In this document: in pieces, positions 1 through 6,922 of the stretch
Position numbering within the stretch: position 1 is the first letter of the stretch
Layout: each line of letters opens with the position of its first letter
From: Oscillospiraceae bacterium
Lineage (GTDB): Bacteria; Bacillota; Clostridia; Oscillospirales; Ruminococcaceae
Direction of reading: 5' to 3'
Assembly: GCA_900765125.1 (NCBI GenBank)
Contig: CAAFQL010000324.1
Span: 1 to 12,054, forward strand
Length of the DNA: 12,054 bases
Notes under the pieces: generated by a model
The model's input: the letters and a program-made list of their open reading frames with translations, nothing else
Database searches by the model: none
What the model was told of the DNA's origin: nothing
Position numbers and translations under genes: made by a program

Positions 1-119
1 CCGTAGCTTGTCAGCTTGATAGCACCGTTTGTGAAAGCACCTGTTTTCAGACCAAACTTAACAGCCTGCATTTTGCCTGGGTCATTGTATACTGTTGGTG
101 CAAGAGCTACGCCTTCTTC
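1..119. repeat. Intragenic direct repeat, copy A (partner 535-653)
   Basis: These bases match 535-653 with three differences (positions 60, 78 and 114 of this copy); position 120 also differs from 654. All differences fall at synonymous third codon positions of the minus-strand gene, so both copies encode the same 39-40 residues. The offset of 534 bases equals one 178-codon protein unit. The copy may extend beyond the left edge. Confidence 0.95.
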
Positions 120-1508
120 ACTTGCCTTAAACCAGTATTCACCTGCATTCCAAGTATAGTCTGTATCAACCAACGGCTTTTCAACAATAATATTGATAAC
201 ACCGGAAACAAGGTTTATATCGACCTCACTTGTATCCTCAAGAACAGCCTGACATCTTGAACCTTCGTCGTCTGCTGTAACAGTAGTATCAAATTCGAGT
301 GGGAATGCATAATACTTACCATGTTCTGAATCTTCCTGAAGTGTCAGACCCATCTTCTTTGCCGCTGCTTCCACCGCTGCCTTATCTGCTACATCGTAGT
401 ACATTTTAGCAATAGTGGAACCGTCTGCTGCCTTAGTGGCACCTTCATTAGCCTTACCAGCAGCTATCATTTTGCCAACGGTATATATCATGTCAAAATC
501 AGGATATGCTGTACCGATTTCGCCGTCATCATCACCGTAGCTTGTCAGCTTGATAGCACCGTTTGTGAAAGCACCTGTTTTCAGACCAAACTTGACAGCC
601 TGCATTTTGCCGGGGTCATTGTATACTGTTGGTGCAAGAGCTACGCCCTCTTCGTTTATATTGAACCAATATTCACCTGCTACCCATGAATATCCATCCG
701 GGATAGGCATTGTAGTAGTTGTTGTTGCTACTGTTGTTGAAGTAGTCGTTGCCACTGTTGTTGAAGTAGTCGTTGTTCCTTCTATCTCACGAGATATCAT
801 AACATTGATAGAGCCGTCCACAAATGTAATCGGAATCTCCACTTCTCCATCAGCCATTGCCTGGCAATATGTACCGCCTCTTATCGGGTCTTCGTCATTA
901 TTAAACATCAGCGGAAATGAATAATATTGACCGTGTTCTTCATCTTTCTGAAGTTGCAGTCCAAGCTTCTGCGCAGCCTGGATCACTGTCTGTTCGCTTT
1001 CAATGTCGTAATACATAGAAAACAATGTTGAACCATCTTGTGCTGTTTCTCTATTGTCATTATCATTACCTACGACAACCATTTTACTTGGAAGATAACT
1101 TACATTCTTTGCAAAAGATTCATAAGCCGTACCCATTTCAGCATCATCTTCGCCGTATTTAGTCAGCTTGATAACACCTTCATCCAAAGCTGATGTAGCA
1201 AGTTTACATTTGAATCCCACCATGCTGCCGGGGTCATTATACACCTCTGGGGAAATAACCACTGCACCCGAATCTGTCGAACCAGCTTTTACCCAATATT
1301 CACCGGCTTTCCATGTATAGTCGCCTTCTGCGCCATAAAGAGCTGTTTCACCTTTAGACGACTTGGTTTTAGTTTCGCTGCTATGTGCTGCACTGTCCTT
1401 TAAATTGCTATTTGCCAGAAGAGCAGAAACACTTGATGTTCCAATAGCACTTGTCATTGCTACTGCTGTAGCAGACACCAGTGCAACGATTTTCTTTTTG
1501 ATGTTCAT
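1..1508 (-). CDS. Secreted repeat protein with cohesin-like modules (candidate scaffoldin), 3' end outside window
   Basis: The frame is open from the ATG at 1508 to the window edge: 502 codons, no stop, so the C-terminus is missing. The start follows an AAGGAG ribosome-binding site. Residues 1-32 form a signal peptide (MNIKKK, hydrophobic core, then SVSA). Units of about 178 residues follow. Each opens with a Y-x-W-x-A-G-E-Y-W motif (near residues 64, 273 and 451), continues with V-Y-N-D-P-G, then a D-G-S-T segment followed by a probable beta strand, a Y-Y-x-F-P-L strand, one Cys, and a closing G-x-I-N-V/I strand. A Thr-rich linker (about 244-267) separates units 1 and 2; units 2 and 3 abut. 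The order of these elements resembles Ruminococcus cohesins (the ScaE type as I remember it), and the linker is typical of scaffoldins. Cohesin identity is inferred, not proven; another beta-sandwich adhesin or carbohydrate-binding repeat is possible. Secretion and repeat structure are certain. Confidence 0.85.
   Translation of the reverse strand, partial: MNIKKKIVALVSATAVAMTSAIGTSSVSALLANSNLKDSAAHSSETKTKSSKGETALYGAEGDYTWKAGEYWVKAGSTDSGAVVISPEVYNDPGSMVGFKCKLATSALDEGVIKLTKYGEDDAEMGTAYESFAKNVSYLPSKMVVVGNDNDNRETAQDGSTLFSMYYDIESEQTVIQAAQKLGLQLQKDEEHGQYYSFPLMFNNDEDPIRGGTYCQAMADGEVEIPITFVDGSINVMISREIEGTTTTSTTVATTTSTTVATTTTTMPIPDGYSWVAGEYWFNINEEGVALAPTVYNDPGKMQAVKFGLKTGAFTNGAIKLTSYGDDDGEIGTAYPDFDMIYTVGKMIAAGKANEGATKAADGSTIAKMYYDVADKAAVEAAAKKMGLTLQEDSEHGKYYAFPLEFDTTVTADDEGSRCQAVLEDTSEVDINLVSGVINIIVEKPLVDTDYTWNAGEYWFKASEEGVALAPTVYNDPGKMQAVKFGLKTGAFTNGAIKLTSY
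535..653. repeat. Intragenic direct repeat, copy B (partner 1-119)
   Basis: Second copy of the repeat at 1-119, lying in unit 2 of the repeat protein. The equivalent part of unit 1 (about 1140-1290) is clearly diverged in both DNA and protein. Units 2 and 3 are therefore the recent duplicates, or have been homogenised by gene conversion. Confidence 0.95.
727..774 (-). repeat. 24-bp tandem repeat encoding Thr-rich linker
   Basis: Two 24-base copies, differing at one base, each encode the octapeptide TTTSTTVA read across the unit boundary. A partial third copy continues to about 712 as Thr codons. The segment forms the linker between units 1 and 2 of the secreted repeat protein. Such tandem linkers change length readily by slippage. 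Confidence 0.85.
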
Positions 1509-1558
1509 AAAATACTCCTTCCAAAAAAATAATAATCGGGTTCAAATATACCATATTT

Positions 1559-1587
1559 ATTTTAGCATATTATGCTAAAAATTGCAA
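1559..1587 (-). promoter_or_regulatory. Promoter of the repeat protein with palindromic operator in the spacer
   Basis: On the minus strand a -35 box TTGCAA (1582-1587) and a -10 box TAAAAT (1559-1564) are separated by exactly 17 bases, about 50 bases upstream of the ATG at 1508. A perfect inverted repeat with 10-base arms TTTTAGCATA / TATGCTAAAA around a single base (1560-1580) covers the spacer and most of the -10 box. That position suits a repressor operator. The cognate regulator cannot be named from the sequence. Confidence 0.65.
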
Positions 1588-1662
1588 TGCTTTTTATAGT
1601 CCTAAAAAAAATATGTTTGTCTCTACAATTTTTGTCATATTTTTTTGTGCATTTTAACAAGT

Positions 1663-1692
1663 GAAAGCACATGGTTTTATCCATGTGCTTTC
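1663..1692 (-). terminator. Hairpin terminator downstream of the MerR-type gene
   Basis: A perfect 12-bp stem (GAAAGCACATGG with CCATGTGCTTTC) and a 6-base loop lie 22 bases past the stop codon of the gene ending at 1715. The U tract in the minus direction is weak (UUCACUUGUU). Termination is likely from stem strength and position but may be incomplete. Confidence 0.6.
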
Positions 1693-1714
1693 TTCTTCAG
1701 TTTAAAATATCGTT

Positions 1715-2446
1715 TTAAACCTCATTTTTCTCATCAGCAGAAATCTCCACGCAATAGCCCTTATATCCGCAGCAGGTACAGCGCAGCTTGCGTGTTTTTG
1801 GTGTATGCGGTGCAAAAAATATTTCCTTTTTTGTAGGTTTGAATACCTCATGACATTGTGGACAAATATAGGCAACCCTTTTCATATAGTACAGTGATAC
1901 CCATATGCCAAGCGGTACATAAATACACATACCTATCACAAATGGCAGCCACATACCAGTTGTTATCCAGAACACAATTGTTGCAACCTCAATAATATCA
2001 ATAATTATTCCTATAGTTAATAGTATGCATCTTGCTTCTTTGAGTTTGTTTTTATTTTTCATCTGATAAGCTACGTCACCTATAGATTTTAAGGAGAAAT
2101 TCTCATTTTCTTTAACGCTGCGTGAAAGTTCCTTCAAAGCCTTTAGCTGCTTCTGTCTATCACTTATTTCGCTTATAAGCGTCTGCTCTTGCTGACTAAG
2201 AAGCAATTCTATAAGATTCTGAGGGTTTTCCTCCTGTAATATTTCACTGATGCTGCTAATGGAAATGCCCATTTCTCTCAGAAAGCAAATGATCTTTAAT
2301 TTTTGCAGATCATCTTCTGAATAGATGCGTCTTCCACCCTCGCTCAGATCTACCGGTACAAGAATACCTCTTTTATCATAATACTGCACCGTTCTTACAG
2401 ATACACCGCAAAGCTTTGCCATTTCTCCTGTTGTGTATTTTGACAT
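1715..2446 (-). CDS. MerR-family regulator with two membrane helices and a C-terminal zinc ribbon
   Basis: The product is 243 aa. Residues 4-70 are a MerR winged helix: TTGEMAKLCGVSVRTVQYYD, the wing with GGRRIYSEDDL, then LREMGISISSISEIL. Residues 80-110 are a charged dimerisation helix. Two hydrophobic helices (about 140-162 and 165-187) follow, then a ribbon with C195-x2-C198 and C223-x2-C226, the second in the usual C-x-x-C-G-Y-K-G context. Known MerR proteins bind DNA as dimers between -35 and -10 boxes and activate by distorting the spacer. The membrane part suggests a one-component sensor anchored in the cytoplasmic membrane; its signal is unknown. The start at 2446 is chosen because AAGGAGG lies 8 bases upstream; an in-frame ATG at 2500 lies upstream of the predicted transcription start. 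The gene is transcribed alone, between two terminators. Confidence 0.9.
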   Translation of the reverse strand: MSKYTTGEMAKLCGVSVRTVQYYDKRGILVPVDLSEGGRRIYSEDDLQKLKIICFLREMGISISSISEILQEENPQNLIELLLSQQEQTLISEISDRQKQLKALKELSRSVKENENFSLKSIGDVAYQMKNKNKLKEARCILLTIGIIIDIIEVATIVFWITTGMWLPFVIGMCIYVPLGIWVSLYYMKRVAYICPQCHEVFKPTKKEIFFAPHTPKTRKLRCTCCGYKGYCVEISADEKNEV

Positions 2447-2469
2447 AGCTCTCACCTCCTTATAACTCC

Positions 2470-2517
2470 ATTTTACACCATTACCCAAGGTCACAAGCAA
2501 TACCTGACGCAGGGTAA
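2470..2517 (-). promoter_or_regulatory. MerR-type promoter with 19-bp spacer and dyad repeats
   Basis: On the minus strand TTGCTT (2495-2500) and TAAAAT (2470-2475) are 19 bases apart, the long spacer typical of MerR-controlled promoters. The region also holds the inverted repeat TTACCC (2481-2486) / GGGTAA (2512-2517) and the near-palindrome TACCTGACGCAGGGTA (2501-2516). This suggests that the MerR-type gene regulates itself. The -35 box is a poor match, as expected for an activator-dependent promoter. Confidence 0.45.
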
Positions 2518-2561
2518 CATATCAAAAATACGCTACATTTTACATTTTATTCATAAAATTT

Positions 2562-2598
2562 GCAAACAGAAAACGCTGCACTCAAAAGCGCAGCGCTT
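2562..2598 (-). terminator. Rho-independent terminator of the aro operon
   Basis: In the minus direction a 9-bp stem (AAGCGCTGC with GCAGCGTTT, one G-U pair) and a 10-base loop are followed by UUUUCUGUUU. It begins 14 bases after the stop of the DUF4364 gene and separates the aro operon from the MerR-type gene. Confidence 0.75.
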
Positions 2599-2611
2599 GT
2601 AGATACGACTC

Positions 2612-3211
2612 TCAATTATCTGACAAATCAAAGTCAAATTTTTCCTCTTCATTCTGGAATGCAGCATCTAAAATTTTACCATAAAAACCCGCTGGATTAA
2701 GCATTATCTGCTCACCAAGATATTTTGCCTGAGTGAGGTCAGGAGCATATAGCTTCATGTCAAGAATATCCGCCAAAGCATCAAGGCATCTCACATGGAC
2801 ATAATAACCGTGTTCGATAGGTATATATTCTATCTTTACTTCGTTTTCACGCTTCAGTTTTGCAAAATATTTTAAAGCACATGATACCATTTTATCACGG
2901 TAAGCCTTGCTGACATAATCCCTGAGTTGTTTTGCACACTGAACCCCGTTCTCCGCAAGGACATACGCTGTCTTTCCGTCATCTGTTTCCGTCTGAATTA
3001 TAGAACCGTTTTTTTCAAGGTATGAGATCGACTCTTGATAGAAGAAGTAGTTTATAATATTGCTGCTTACTGCAATATCATAAAGATGTGCTCTCTCAAT
3101 TGGGCGGTCGATCTTATACAGCAAATAACATATAAGTATGCTTGCCGTATAAGTTTCCATAACAGGCGGTGTTGCCATCTCCGACATTTTAAGCAGATTT
3201 TCTTCCTGCAT
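2612..3211 (-). CDS. DUF4364 family protein, predicted winged-helix regulator
   Basis: The product is 199 aa, cytoplasmic, with no signal peptide or membrane segment. The N-terminal part (about 22-75: ILICYLLYKIDRPIERAHLYDIAV, then NYFFYQESISYLEKNGSI) matches the DUF4364 family pattern from memory, a winged-helix-like domain common in Clostridia. It is followed by a short wing-like strand (TETDDGKTAYVLAENG), a helix, and a beta-rich C-terminal half (VKIEYIPIEHGYYVHVRC). The family's molecular role is not established. The gene starts 22 bases after the aroC stop, so it is the last gene of the aroB-aroC transcript. A GGAGGTGA site precedes the ATG. It may be a small transcription factor or a regulator linked to this transcript. 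Confidence 0.8.
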   Translation of the reverse strand: MQEENLLKMSEMATPPVMETYTASILICYLLYKIDRPIERAHLYDIAVSSNIINYFFYQESISYLEKNGSIIQTETDDGKTAYVLAENGVQCAKQLRDYVSKAYRDKMVSCALKYFAKLKRENEVKIEYIPIEHGYYVHVRCLDALADILDMKLYAPDLTQAKYLGEQIMLNPAGFYGKILDAAFQNEEEKFDFDLSDN

Positions 3212-3232
3212 CAGACTTCACCTCCGGTCTGA
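3211..3232 (-). promoter_or_regulatory. Small hairpin presenting the ribosome-binding site of the DUF4364 gene
   Basis: TCAGAC and GTCTGA form a 6-bp stem around a 10-base loop that holds the GGAGGTGA ribosome-binding site. The first base of the start codon is in the stem. It could tune initiation of this gene relative to aroC just upstream, but a 6-bp stem this small can occur by chance. Confidence 0.3.
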
Positions 3233-3233
3233 C

Positions 3234-4325
3234 TTAAAAGTTAGGATAATTCATCATGTGAGAAAGAAGAGCAATATTAACTGCTGCTTCTACGCACGGC
3301 ACGGCTCTTGGTACTATGCACGGATCGTGTCTGCCCTTCACCTGCAAAATTTCATTTTTCTTTGCACGGAAATCAACTGTTTCCTGTGGCTTAGCAATTG
3401 AAGCTGTTGGCTTTATTGCAACATTCAGAGTAATAGGCATTCCGGAAGAAATACCACCCAATATGCCGCCATGATTATTTGTTCTTGTCTTTACATGACC
3501 ATTTTCATCAATATAGAAGCTGTCGTTATCCTGACTTCCTACCATTTCCGCGACCTTAAAACCTGCACCGAATTCCAGACCCTTTACAGCAGGAATTCCG
3601 AATACAAGCTGTGCAATGGAATTTTCAAGTCCCTCAAACATAGGAGAACCTATACCAGCCGGAACGTTTACGGAAACACACTCAATAATACCGCCCAGTG
3701 ATTCGCAGCCCTCTCTTGCTTTTAGAATATCTTCACGCATAGCCTGTCCCTGTTCATCGTTGATTACCGGAAAATCCTTTTCACGAACAGCAAGCAGATC
3801 TGATTTTGTCACCTTAGTGGAATGGAACATATCATCATTTATACCGTGTATAGATGCAATATGCGCACCAGTATAGATACCCCTGCGTTCAAGTATCTGA
3901 CCGCAGACCGCACCGGCAAAGCAAAGCGGAGCCGTTAGTCTGCCGGAGAAGTGTCCTCCACCTCTAACATCGTTAAAGCCCTGATAGCGCATTGCTCCAG
4001 TATAATCAGCGTGTCCGGGACGTGGAAGTTTCGCCAGATTGCTATAATCCTTTGAACGTGTATCAGTATTCTGGATCATTGCACACAGCGGTGCACCGGT
4101 AGTTCTTTCATTAAGCACACCAGACATTATCTGAGGCAGATCCTTTTCGCCTCTGGGTGTTGTAGTACCATCTTTTTTAGGTGCACGACGTGCCATAAAT
4201 TGCAGAAGTTTTTCTTTATCTATATATTCTCCAGGCGGCAGATTATCAATTACGATACCTATTGCCGGTCCGTGTGACTCCCCGAAGATTGAAAATGTGA
4301 TGCGATTATTCCAGAACGATGACAT
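3234..4325 (-). CDS. aroC: Chorismate synthase
   Basis: The product is 363 aa, the normal length. The enzyme converts 5-enolpyruvylshikimate-3-phosphate to chorismate in the cytoplasm using reduced FMN, the last step of the shikimate pathway. Family motifs are intact: GESHG (15-19, His17), RPGHADYTG (102-110, His105), RGGGHFSGR (121-129), the GGILGGISSGMPI loop, and GRHDPCIVPRAVP near the C-terminus. His17 and His105 correspond to the catalytic histidines known in the family. The start at 4325 has GGAGG seven bases upstream. It lies 91 bases downstream of aroB and 22 bases upstream of the DUF4364 gene. It has its own promoter in the aroB-aroC gap, so it can be expressed with or without aroB. 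Confidence 0.98.
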   Translation of the reverse strand: MSSFWNNRITFSIFGESHGPAIGIVIDNLPPGEYIDKEKLLQFMARRAPKKDGTTTPRGEKDLPQIMSGVLNERTTGAPLCAMIQNTDTRSKDYSNLAKLPRPGHADYTGAMRYQGFNDVRGGGHFSGRLTAPLCFAGAVCGQILERRGIYTGAHIASIHGINDDMFHSTKVTKSDLLAVREKDFPVINDEQGQAMREDILKAREGCESLGGIIECVSVNVPAGIGSPMFEGLENSIAQLVFGIPAVKGLEFGAGFKVAEMVGSQDNDSFYIDENGHVKTRTNNHGGILGGISSGMPITLNVAIKPTASIAKPQETVDFRAKKNEILQVKGRHDPCIVPRAVPCVEAAVNIALLSHMMNYPNF

Positions 4326-4358
4326 ATTTCTTCCTCCCGATTCTTAATTGATACTTTT

Positions 4359-4387
4359 ATTATAACACACAACGCCTGTGATTTCAA
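4359..4387 (-). promoter_or_regulatory. Internal promoter for aroC
   Basis: On the minus strand TTGAAA (4382-4387) and a perfect TATAAT (4359-4364) have a 17-base spacer. The start codon of aroC is 33 bases beyond the -10 box. No terminator hairpin is visible between aroB and aroC, so this promoter probably supplements readthrough from aroB. Confidence 0.75.
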
Positions 4388-4416
4388 CAGTTTTTTCTTT
4401 TTTAATCAGCGCTTTA

Positions 4417-5460
4417 TTAGCTTTCCATCCAAATCGAAAACGAATCAAATGACATTGTATGAATTTCCGCTCTTCCTATTGTTTTGCATACTATAAATCT
4501 CAGCTGACTTGCTGCACGTTTTTTATCCTTACCGCAAAGAGGTACAAGGTCCTTTATATCTGCCGGAACAGATGTAGGTAAATTGTACGCTTTAACACAG
4601 TCTTTAAGCCTTTTTGCTGTTTCAGGATCACAAGTCTTGTCCGCCATCATACACATTCCCGCCGCAACAGCACTTCCATGACTGTAGGTTTCGTAATGAT
4701 AATAGCTTTCTATAGCATGACCAAGAGTATGACCGTAGTTTAAAATCATTCTCTCTCCTGTATCAAATTCATCCGCTTCCACAACATCTCGCTTTATGCT
4801 TATACAGGTTGCAATAATATCTTTCAGATCTGCCCAGACAGTTTCCTGATCGTTCTTGGCAATAAGCTCAAAAAGCTCAGCGTCTCTTATCATACCATAT
4901 TTTATGACTTCTCCCATTCCATCGGAGAATATCTCAGGAGTAAGCGTCCTCAGCACAGCAGTATCACATATTACACAAACAGGCTGCTTAAATGCCCCTA
5001 CAAGGTTTTTACCGCCTTTAAGGTCAATGGCAGTTTTTCCGCCAACTGATGAATCCACCTGTGCAAGGAGTGTTGTAGGTATCTGTACAAAATCCATTCC
5101 ACGTAAGAATGTTGCTGCTGCAAATCCTGTAATATCTCCTACTACTCCGCCTCCCAGTGCAACAAGGCAATCTGTTCTGGTTATGCTATTTTTACATAGG
5201 AAGTCATATATATTAACGAGTGTATCTGCACATTTAGAAGTTTCCCCATGCGGAAACACAAATTTTACAACGTCAAAGCCAGCTTCTCTTATAGATTTTT
5301 CCACAGCTTTGCCATAGAGCCCATTAACTGTATCATCTGTAATAACAGCGATCTTCTGAGCATTTGTTTTTCCTTTTATAATATCTCCGCAAGTGCTGAG
5401 AATACCCTCTTCTATAAGAATATCGTATTCGGTACTTGCATGAACTGTAATTTTTTTCAT
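4417..5460 (-). CDS. aroB: 3-Dehydroquinate synthase
   Basis: The product is 347 aa, the usual length. It converts DAHP to 3-dehydroquinate with NAD and a divalent metal, the second step of the shikimate pathway, in the cytoplasm. Motifs are intact: the NAD-binding GGGVVGD (103-109), PTTLLAQVDSSVGGKTA (128-144), and metal ligands by family knowledge Glu184 (GMGEVIKYG), His244 (NYGHTLGHAIE) and His261 (YSHGSA). The start at 5460 follows a GAGG site eight bases upstream. It is the first gene of the minus-strand aro operon and is divergent from the M16 peptidase operon; the two promoters share about 170 bases. The rest of the shikimate pathway is not in this window. Confidence 0.97.
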   Translation of the reverse strand: MKKITVHASTEYDILIEEGILSTCGDIIKGKTNAQKIAVITDDTVNGLYGKAVEKSIREAGFDVVKFVFPHGETSKCADTLVNIYDFLCKNSITRTDCLVALGGGVVGDITGFAAATFLRGMDFVQIPTTLLAQVDSSVGGKTAIDLKGGKNLVGAFKQPVCVICDTAVLRTLTPEIFSDGMGEVIKYGMIRDAELFELIAKNDQETVWADLKDIIATCISIKRDVVEADEFDTGERMILNYGHTLGHAIESYYHYETYSHGSAVAAGMCMMADKTCDPETAKRLKDCVKAYNLPTSVPADIKDLVPLCGKDKKRAASQLRFIVCKTIGRAEIHTMSFDSFSIWMES

Positions 5461-5503
5461 AATATATTCCTCGCTTTCGCAGTATATTATCTCATATACT
5501 ACT

Positions 5504-5532
5504 ATTATACTAAATTTTTATAAATATGTCAA
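5504..5532 (-). promoter_or_regulatory. Consensus sigma-A promoter of aroB
   Basis: On the minus strand TTGACA (5527-5532) and TATAAT (5504-5509) are both perfect, with a 17-base spacer. The aroB start is 44 bases beyond the -10 box. The leader is too short for a T-box or an attenuator. Confidence 0.88.
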
Positions 5533-5587
5533 CGCTCAGATAAGTCTTAATTTTTTTTAAAAAACTATGGTAATTCTCGTCTGGATA

Positions 5588-5596
5588 TGCTATAAT
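5588..5596 (+). promoter_or_regulatory. Extended -10 promoter of the M16-lgt-folD operon
   Basis: TGCTATAAT is an extended -10 element (TGN plus a perfect TATAAT at 5591-5596). No good -35 box is present 17 bases upstream, as is common for extended -10 promoters. Transcription would start near 5603. An in-frame ATG at 5567 is therefore not in the message, and the ATG at 5633 becomes the likely start. Confidence 0.7.
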
Positions 5597-5632
5597 AACT
5601 ATAAACAAATATTATTGAGAAAGGACTATGAT

Positions 5633-6922
5633 ATGTCAGCTTCTTATAAAAGAGTAATGCTTTCGGAGTCCATTGGTTTTAATGCCGTAACTGACCCGAA
5701 ATTCAAGACAAATACTATAAATGTGCGTTTTATAACGCCTGTCTCTCAGGAGAAAAGTGCAGCCTATTCTCTGGCAGCAAGTCTTCTCACCACCAGCTGC
5801 CGCAAATATCCGTCAATTGCTGCACTTAACAGAAAAATGAATCGTCTTTATGGTGGTTCTGCTTCCGTTGATGTTTCAAAGCTTGGAGACTACCAGATCA
5901 TTACAGCCTCATTCTCTGCTCTGTGCAATTGTTATGCTCTTGACAACGAAGACATTCTGGAAGAACTTACCGACATTATGGCAGATTGTCTGTTTGATCC
6001 CAACGTTTCAGAAGGAGGATTTTCGCAGAATGAATTTTCAATAAGGGCAAAAGATATTCTTGATACCATCGAGGCAGAAATAAACAATAAGCGCAGCTAT
6101 GCCGTTATACAGTGTTCACGTACTGCATTCAAGAATGAACCGGCTGCTTTCTCAAGCTACGGTTCGGAAGAAGATGTACTGAAGCTCACGCCTGAGAGCA
6201 CGTACAAAGCTTACAAAGAACTGCTCAGCTCTGCTGCTATTGAGATATTCTTCGTATCTCCAAAGGAAGAGCCGGATATTGCCGACAAATTCAGAATGAT
6301 CTTCTCAGGTATCGCCAGGCAGAACGCAATGACACTTCCATCATTTGCAACACCGAGTCCGCTTAAGAGTAATATCGCTGAAGAAAAAGAGACTCTCCCC
6401 GTATCACAATGCAAAATGGTGATGGCATTTAAAACAGAATGCAAAGATTACACAACAATGCTCCTTATGAATATGCTATATGGTGCTACACCATTTTCAA
6501 TGCTGTTTACAAATGTGCGTGAAAAAATGAGCCTATGCTATTACTGCTCAAGCACTTACAGTGAAACAAAACAGACACTTATGGTTGACTGCGGCGTTTT
6601 AAAATCTAATATTGAAACAGCTAAGACAGAAATAATAAAGCAGCTTGAAAATATTGCAAAGGGCGAGTTCTCTGACGAACTTCTTGATAATACCCGTATG
6701 TCTGCATACAATTCTGTTAAAACACTGGGCGATACACCGTCATCTTATATCAGATGGCATTTCACAAACCTTATTCGAGGAATAAACAGAAATGTAGACG
6801 ATGCCATCGCTGCCTACAAAGCAATTACACGTGAACAGATAATGGCGGCTGCGGCTTCTCTGAAGCTTGATACCGTTTATATTTTGGAAGCGTCCGAAGA
6901 GGAGGTTGGCGCCGATGAATAA
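5633..6922 (+). CDS. M16 (insulinase/pitrilysin-like) protein without zinc motif, YmfF-like
   Basis: The product is 429 aa from the ATG at 5633, chosen because AAAGGA lies seven bases upstream and the promoter -10 box covers 5591-5596. It has the two-halved M16 fold pattern, with RLYGGSASVDVSKLGDY early and a C-terminal half including NVREKMSLCYYCSSTYS. The HxxEH zinc motif expected near the N-terminus is absent: the corresponding stretch reads SLAASLLTTSC. Such inactive partners pair with an active M16 protein. In Bacillus subtilis the pair ymfF-ymfH is linked to 5-aminopentanol modification of EF-P, and public annotation names these families accordingly. The active partner follows with an 8-base overlap, so the two are probably translated together and may form a heterodimer. 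The substrate here is unknown. Confidence 0.88.
   Translation: MSASYKRVMLSESIGFNAVTDPKFKTNTINVRFITPVSQEKSAAYSLAASLLTTSCRKYPSIAALNRKMNRLYGGSASVDVSKLGDYQIITASFSALCNCYALDNEDILEELTDIMADCLFDPNVSEGGFSQNEFSIRAKDILDTIEAEINNKRSYAVIQCSRTAFKNEPAAFSSYGSEEDVLKLTPESTYKAYKELLSSAAIEIFFVSPKEEPDIADKFRMIFSGIARQNAMTLPSFATPSPLKSNIAEEKETLPVSQCKMVMAFKTECKDYTTMLLMNMLYGATPFSMLFTNVREKMSLCYYCSSTYSETKQTLMVDCGVLKSNIETAKTEIIKQLENIAKGEFSDELLDNTRMSAYNSVKTLGDTPSSYIRWHFTNLIRGINRNVDDAIAAYKAITREQIMAAAASLKLDTVYILEASEEEVGADE

Noticed and set aside
550..924. Plus-strand open frame of 124 codons
   Set aside because: It lies wholly antisense to the secreted repeat protein; its Val-rich stretch is just the complement of the Thr-rich linker, and no ribosome-binding site precedes it.
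1645..1836. Plus-strand open frame of 63 codons
   Set aside because: It runs through the terminator hairpin and antisense to the C-terminus of the MerR-type gene, with no ribosome-binding site or recognisable product.
2447..2500. Upstream in-frame start for the MerR-type protein
   Set aside because: It would add 18 residues before MSKYTTGEMA, lies over the predicted -35 box, and lacks the AAGGAGG found before 2446.
5567..5632. Upstream in-frame start for the YmfF-like protein
   Set aside because: The ATG at 5567 lies upstream of the TATAAT at 5591-5596, so it is not expected to be transcribed; the ATG at 5633 has AAAGGA.
6867..6914. Upstream in-frame start for the YmfH-like protein
   Set aside because: It would make a 56-base overlap with the preceding gene and no good ribosome-binding site supports it; the ATG at 6915 has GAGGAGG.
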